Positions 60,901 through 64,000 of a stretch of DNA of 64,000 nucleotides are shown one piece after another. The position numbers were made by a program, and so were the translations under genes. Source of the stretch: Nonomuraea dietziae (GTDB lineage: Bacteria; Actinomycetota; Actinomycetes; Streptosporangiales; Streptosporangiaceae); assembly GCF_014195505.1 (NCBI RefSeq), contig NZ_JACIBV010000001.1, positions 7,316,001 through 7,380,000 on the forward strand, in the 5' to 3' direction. Under the pieces are notes generated by a model. It saw only the letters and a program-made list of their open reading frames with translations, searched no databases and was not told the origin of the DNA. Positions within the stretch are counted from its first letter, which is position 1, and each line of letters begins with the position of its first letter.

Positions 60901-63900
60901 CGCCGCCTTCGGCATCGAGCTGCCGGTCCGAGCCCTGTTCGAGGCGCCGACCGTGGCCGGCCTGGCGGAGCGCATCGCCGCCGCCCGCACCGCCACCTCG
61001 GTCGAGGTCGTGCCCATCCCGCGTGACGGGTTGCTGCCCGTGTCGTACGGCCAGCGGCGGCTGTGGTTCCTGGACCAGCTGGAGCCGGAGCTGGCCGTGT
61101 ACAACACGCAGGTGTGGTTGCGGCTGAGAGGCCCGCTGGATGTGGCGGCCCTGGAGCGTGCGCTGGTCGCGATGGCCGTCCGGCACGAGGTGTTGCGATC
61201 GCGGTTCGTGCAGCGGGACGACGATGTGTTCGTGTCGGTGGCGGGAGAGGCCGCTGTGCCGTTCGAGGTGGTGCGGTCGGAGCAGCTGCGGGCCTTCGGC
61301 GCTCGCCGGTTCGACCTGACGGTGGAGCCGCCGATCAGGGCTGCTCTCGTACGGCACGCGTCGGATGATCACGAACTGCTGGTGACGATCCACCACGTGG
61401 CCAACGACGCGTGGTCGTCCGGACTGTTCGCCCAGGAGCTGGGTGAGCTCTATGCGGGTCGCGAGCTGCCTGACCTGGCCGTGCAGTACGCCGATTACGC
61501 GGCCTGGCAGCGCGACCGGGTCGAGGGCGAGCTGCGTGACACCCAGCTGGCCTACTGGCGCGAGCGACTGGCGGGCATGCCGGAACGCCTGGAGCTCCCG
61601 ACGAGCAGGCCGCGTCCCGCTCGCAGAGGGCACGACGGAGGCAACATCCCGTTCATGATCTCTCCGGAGGTCTCCGAACGCCTCAGGCTGCTCGGCGCGG
61701 ACGAGAACGCATCGCTCTTCATGACGCTCCTGGCCGCCTTCACCGTGCTGCTCGCCCGCCACACCGGACAGCGGGACATCGTGGTCGGCACCCCGGCTGC
61801 CGAGCGGCCCCGGCCGGAGCTGGAGCCGCTGATCGGCTTCTTCCTCAACACCCTCGTGCTGCGCACCGACTGCTCCGGCGACCCCACCTTCCGAGAGCTG
61901 ATCGGCCGGGCCAGGAACACCGCGCTCGAGGCCTTCGCCAACTCGGAGGTGCCCTTCGAGGCGCTCGTCGAGGACCTGCAGCCGCGTCGTGATCTCGGCA
62001 GCACGCCGCTGGTCCAGGCGCTGTTCAGCGTGGAGGACGCGGAGCGGTCCGCGCTGCGCGTCGGCGAGCTGGAGGCCGAGTGGGTGAGCTCGGGCACGAC
62101 CACCGCCAAGTTCGACCTGTCGCTGTACGTCCAGCGCTTCCCCGGCCAGCTCGGTGGGATCTTCGAATATCGCACCGACCTCTTCGACGCCGACACGGTT
62201 TCGCGGCTGGCCGAGCACTTCGTCGCTCTGCTGTCCGCCGCCGTCGCCGATCCTGACCAGCCCGTCTCCGAGCTGCCCCTCCTGGCCGCCGATGTGGCGT
62301 CGGTGGAGGCGTGGAACGCGACGGGTGCGGCCCGGGAGTTCGTGGCGTTGCCGGATGTGGTGGCTCGGCGGGTGGCTGCGTCGCCGGATGCTCCTGCTGT
62401 CTGGGACGGCTCCTGGTTGACGTATGCCGAGTTCGGGTCCCGTGTGAACGCGCTGGCCTCGGTGTTGCGCGAGAAGGGTGTACGGCTGGGCGATGTGGTG
62501 GGTGTGTGCCTGCCCCGCGGTGCCGACCTGATCGTGGCCGTGCACGCCGTGATGGCGGCCGGAGGTGCCTACCTCCCGCTGGAGCCCGGCTACCCCGATG
62601 AGCGCCTGTCCTTCATGGTGGCCGATGCCGGCGCCCACGTCGTGATCACCGAGGAGCACGGGCGCTTCCCCGGGGTGACGGTGAGTCCGGCCGCGTCAGG
62701 GGACCCGGCTCCGCCGGGTGTCCGGATCCCGCCCGGCGCCCCCGCCTATCTGATCTACACCTCCGGCTCCACCGGCCGTCCGAAGGGGGTGCTCGTCTCC
62801 CATGAGGCGATCGCCAACCGGCTGGTGTGGATGGGGGAGGCCTTCCCCCTGGCCTCCGGTGATCGGGTCATGCACAAGACGCCGTTCACCTTCGACGTGT
62901 CGGTGTGGGAGCTGTTCTGGCCCCTCATGGAGGGAGCCGGCCTGGTGGTGGCGCCTCCTGGGGCTCATCGCGACGCGGACGCGCTGGTCGAGCTGATGCG
63001 ACGGGAGAACGTGTCGATGGTGCACTTCGTGCCGTCGATGCTGGACGCGCTCCTGGAGGAGCCGGACGCGGCGGTGCCGTCGTTGCGGCGGATCGTGTGC
63101 TCGGGGGAGGCGCTGCCTTCCTCTCTGGTGGCTCGGGTGCACTCGGCGTGGCCCGGTGTGGAGGTGCACAACCTCTACGGCCCGACCGAAGCGGCGGTGG
63201 ACGTCACCTGGCACGCCTGTCAGGTGGGCGAGGAGCGCACGCCGATCGGGGCGCCGATCAGGGCGACGCGCATCGAGATCCTCGACGCCGATCTGCGCCG
63301 GGTGCCCGTGGGCGCCGCAGGCGAGCTGTGCATCGGCGGAGTGCAGGTGGCGCAGGGGTATGCCGCGCGGCCTGGCCTGACGGCCGATCGGTTCGTCCCC
63401 GATCCGTTCGGACCGCCAGGGTCGCGGTTGTACCGCACCGGCGACCTGGCACGCTGGCTGCCCGATGGCGAGGTCGACTACCTGGGCCGCATCGACGACC
63501 AGGTGAAGATCCGCGGCATACGGGTGGAGCTCGGCGAGATCGAGGCCGTCCTTGCTCAGCACCCCGGCGTCCAGGCGGCCGCGGTCCGTCCGGTCGGTGG
63601 CCTGCTGGCGGCCTACGTCGTCGGCACGGCGGATCCGGAGGACCTGGCCGGCTTCCTGCGCCGGAGGGTGCCCGAGCACATGGTGCCCGCCTCCTTCACG
63701 GTGCTGGACCGCCTGCCGGTGACCGCCAACGGCAAGCTCGACCGCAAGGCGCTCCCCGAACCGCAGGCCCCCGTCGGCGTGCCGTACGAGGAACCGAGCG
63801 GTGAGGTCGAGCGGGCCCTGGCCGAGGTCTGGGCGGAGGTGCTGGGCGTCCCCACGCCCGGCGCCCACGACAGCTACTTCGCGCTGGGCGGGGACTCCAT

Positions 63901-64000
63901 CAGATCGCTCAAGATCGTCGCGCGCCTCCGGGCCCGCGGATACACCCTCGCGCTCGAAGACATCTTCGTCCACCAGACGGTGCGCGAGCTCGCCCAGGTG
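54899..64000 (+). CDS. multimodular NRPS, C-A-T x3, continues beyond window
   Basis: GTG 54899 opens 3034 codons without a stop to the right edge. Modules: C1 (to about 430), A1, T1 (Ser975); C2, A2, T2 (Ser1990); C3, A3, T3 (Ser3000). All three C domains read HHxxxDA (HHVAFDAAS, HHVVTDAWS, HHVANDAWS) instead of HHxxxDG. Pocket residues read by eye: A1 D-F-T-K-V-G-H-V-G-K (close to the Asp code DLTKVGHIGK), A2 D-V-W-H-Y-S-L-I-E-K and A3 D-V-W-H-V-S-L-V-D-K (Ser-like). T3 reads LGGDSI, a form common before epimerisation domains. An N-terminal C domain implies an acyl or aminoacyl starter delivered from elsewhere. Confidence 0.95.
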   Translation, partial: MSAPTDQASGFALPASFAQERLWFVDQLEPGLAVYNIPFGTSLPAGAEPDAVTAALARVVARHEVLRTALDNRDGVPTQIVLPEVPIEVAVTDLRGLRADEQQARLAQVREADAARSIPLDQAPLWRARLIHTGGEHDHLFFTVHHVAFDAASVAIFQRDFLACFGEADLPELPIQYGDFAAWQRGRWEGGELTDQLGYWRKQLADLPEPLRLSPRAPDPGLPRHAGGDIAFQLPAATVQGVHRMARERRTTPFVVLLAGLKALLSRLAGRADVVVGSPVGGRPLPELEPMIGNFVNTLLLRTECAREASFDELVDRVRTSVFDALDHAEVPYERLVEELRPDRSDGVGAPLHQVVFNLLPSLVTNGQVRNGTAKVDLLIDLAEVDGRIDGRIEYAAALFDEAWARDFTARYRNLLDAALAAPQTSLAGLPLLLPGEEERLTTAPPPFGAAFDTVTEAFAAQVADRPDQVAVADAEGRSLTYAELDRRSNRLAHRLAGVARPDTPVAIFLDTDVELAVAVLAVLKAGAAYLALDLEHPVERLRQLLADSGATAVLTSAEFETDLPVIDVRETDELPETAPEITRHPDMLAYVIYTSGSTGLPKGVGIADRHLTAYVAGVSGLLGLAPGLRHSMVQPLTFDFSVTVFHGSLLTGGTLHLAPRERATDTAWIAEHLRRDRIDLMKITPSHLAALQLDQLPARTLVLGGEASRWDWVRQLRARPDGPAVVNHYGPTETTVGVLGLAHDQEPAGAGAVTPIGFPLPHAEAYILDEDLRPVPDGVVGELCIGGVTVARGYLGRPGQTAAAFVPHPFGRPGARIYRTGDLGRRLPGGAIEFLGRADGQVKIRGHRVEPGEVQAVLAAHPAVTDCVVVVRGQDEPELVAYVVGDTRQLPGYLAERLPAYLIPAHLVELPALPLAAHGKVDRSRLPDPPDAVEAERVPPRGPVEELVAGLFETLLETGPVGRDDGFFALGGHSLLAIKLMGRLRKAFGVGLSPRALFESPTVAGVAALVAAAQGRGAEQVPPVVPVPRDGLLPASYSQRRLWFLDQLEPELAVYNTHLRLRLRGALDVAALERALVTVAARHETLRSRFVQRDDDLFVSVAAEAVVPFEVVEPSALEACGARRFDLTAEPPIRAALAPHAVNDHELLVTLHHVVTDAWSAVLFARELGECYAGRALPELTVQYADFAAWQRERVEGELRDTQLAYWRKRLAGMPERLELPADRPRPARRDYVGANVPITIPGHVVERLRAMGAQENASLFMTMVAALSIALSRATGQRDIVIGTPAAERPRPELESLIGCFLNTLVLRADTSGDPTFHDLLKQVRTTTLEAFANSEVPFEALIEELQPERDLGATPLVQVLFSLEDADRPSVSSGGLTMEWRGTGTSTAKFDLTMYLRREPGGVGGILEYRTDLFDEATAQRIAALYTEVLAAVAAGPEQPMSALPALTAADEALVEQWNDTGALEEYASLAELLARRVASSPDAPAVWDGSWLTYAEFGARVRGLASVLRERGVRLGDVVGVCLPRSADLVVAVHAVVAAGAAYLPLDPGYPDQRLDFMVEDAHAGVVITEEPERFPGLVTVAPTASADGPLDLAIPPTAPAYLIYTSGSTGVPKGVLNSHEAIVNRLTWTDHAFPLTAEDRVLLKTTFTFDVSVWELFWPLIAGAGLVVAAPDAHRDPAALVRLLADHGVTTVHFVPSMLDALLDEPVLDLPSLRRVYCSGEALPSSLVARAHERFPGIEVHNLYGPTEAAIEVTWHKSEPDESRTPIGAPIRGIRIEILDSDLRRVPVGTPGELCIAGIGVAHGYARRPGLTARQFVPDPYGPAGARMYRTGDLARWLPNGEVDYLGRMDGQVKIRGMRVEPGEIESLLAAHPSVRSAVVQPVRGVLAAYVVGTADPAALTGLLRERLPEHMIPASFTFLDELPTNANGKLDRAALPEPGQERQDSAGTPPQGPVEELVATLFESVLGTGPVGREDGFFALGGHSLLAIKVVTRLRAAFGIELPVRALFEAPTVAGLAERIAAARTATSVEVVPIPRDGLLPVSYGQRRLWFLDQLEPELAVYNTQVWLRLRGPLDVAALERALVAMAVRHEVLRSRFVQRDDDVFVSVAGEAAVPFEVVRSEQLRAFGARRFDLTVEPPIRAALVRHASDDHELLVTIHHVANDAWSSGLFAQELGELYAGRELPDLAVQYADYAAWQRDRVEGELRDTQLAYWRERLAGMPERLELPTSRPRPARRGHDGGNIPFMISPEVSERLRLLGADENASLFMTLLAAFTVLLARHTGQRDIVVGTPAAERPRPELEPLIGFFLNTLVLRTDCSGDPTFRELIGRARNTALEAFANSEVPFEALVEDLQPRRDLGSTPLVQALFSVEDAERSALRVGELEAEWVSSGTTTAKFDLSLYVQRFPGQLGGIFEYRTDLFDADTVSRLAEHFVALLSAAVADPDQPVSELPLLAADVASVEAWNATGAAREFVALPDVVARRVAASPDAPAVWDGSWLTYAEFGSRVNALASVLREKGVRLGDVVGVCLPRGADLIVAVHAVMAAGGAYLPLEPGYPDERLSFMVADAGAHVVITEEHGRFPGVTVSPAASGDPAPPGVRIPPGAPAYLIYTSGSTGRPKGVLVSHEAIANRLVWMGEAFPLASGDRVMHKTPFTFDVSVWELFWPLMEGAGLVVAPPGAHRDADALVELMRRENVSMVHFVPSMLDALLEEPDAAVPSLRRIVCSGEALPSSLVARVHSAWPGVEVHNLYGPTEAAVDVTWHACQVGEERTPIGAPIRATRIEILDADLRRVPVGAAGELCIGGVQVAQGYAARPGLTADRFVPDPFGPPGSRLYRTGDLARWLPDGEVDYLGRIDDQVKIRGIRVELGEIEAVLAQHPGVQAAAVRPVGGLLAAYVVGTADPEDLAGFLRRRVPEHMVPASFTVLDRLPVTANGKLDRKALPEPQAPVGVPYEEPSGEVERALAEVWAEVLGVPTPGAHDSYFALGGDSIRSLKIVARLRARGYTLALEDIFVHQTVRELAQV

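Noticed and set aside
54713..62659. Very long open frames on the minus strand (for example 54713-58075 and 58082-62659)
   Set aside because: They lie opposite the NRPS gene, their translations are His/Arg/Gly/Gln-rich with no domain motifs, and they are the usual antisense artefact of high-GC codon bias.
54899..64000. Calcium-dependent lipopeptide (DxDG) signature
   Set aside because: Predicted residues Asp-Ser-Ser do not give the Asp-X-Asp-Gly motif within the visible modules; later modules are outside the window.

Overview
The window is very GC-rich DNA with dense, overlapping genes, many GTG/TTG or leaderless starts, MbtH, DUF574-type methyltransferases, an SSI-type protease inhibitor and a modular NRPS/PKS cluster. 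This points to a filamentous actinomycete. A Streptosporangiaceae-like genome (for example Nonomuraea) is a guess, not shown. I saw no rRNA, tRNA, CRISPR array, IS element or phage genes.

Layout. (1) 1-1863: a GntR(YtrA)-ABC transporter operon, minus strand, headed by a perfect 17-bp inverted-repeat operator. (2) 1899-5527: a divergent pair, a LAL/LuxR regulator and an APH-fold phosphotransferase. (3) 5616-12340: a plus-strand sugar/polyol operon (Gfo/Idh/MocA oxidoreductase, ATPase, two permeases, binding lipoprotein, TIM-barrel isomerase), ending in a decayed secreted-protein gene and a strong terminator. (4) 12349-12765: a coiled-coil protein made of near-perfect heptads. (5) 12946-24388: a catabolic/redox region with an isochorismatase-fold protein, SDR, serine hydrolase, cyclase-family hydrolase, TetR, GT39 and MarR genes, an unusual acyl-CoA-synthetase-like protein, LLM oxidoreductase, HLD-II haloalkane dehalogenase, PNPOx-like and NmrA-like proteins. 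Three of its promoters share one motif in the same orientation and spacing, and two decayed genes lie here. (6) 24409-36496: small redox enzymes, regulators, a frameshifted methyltransferase, a 37-bp G-rich tandem array, a cNMP-domain histidine kinase overlapping a receiver/thioredoxin-reductase-like fusion, an ECF sigma factor, an SSI-like inhibitor, a ThuA-like protein and a MerR regulator.

(7) 36480-64000: a hybrid NRPS/PKS biosynthetic cluster that continues past the right edge. Eight tightly coupled minus-strand genes (54191 to 36657) encode an opine-dehydrogenase-like enzyme, a fold-type-II PLP-like protein, an AT-less KS with a substituted active site, a type II thioesterase, a LanB-like (glutamyl-tRNA-type) protein, an A-T-C-T NRPS, a KS-AT-KR-DH-ACP PKS and an A-T NRPS. 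Divergently, an MbtH-like protein and a giant NRPS (C-A-T x3, continuing) run rightward. Adenylation-pocket residues read by eye predict Asp-Ser-Ser for its first three modules.

Working model (inference): the minus operon builds an unusual amino-acid/polyketide starter, possibly using aminoacyl-tRNA chemistry through the LanB-like protein and a dedicated amine-forming pair. The first C domain of the large NRPS then condenses it onto Asp. The LanB-like protein together with the AT-less, His-to-Asn KS and the PLP/NAD pair is the most likely undescribed system here.
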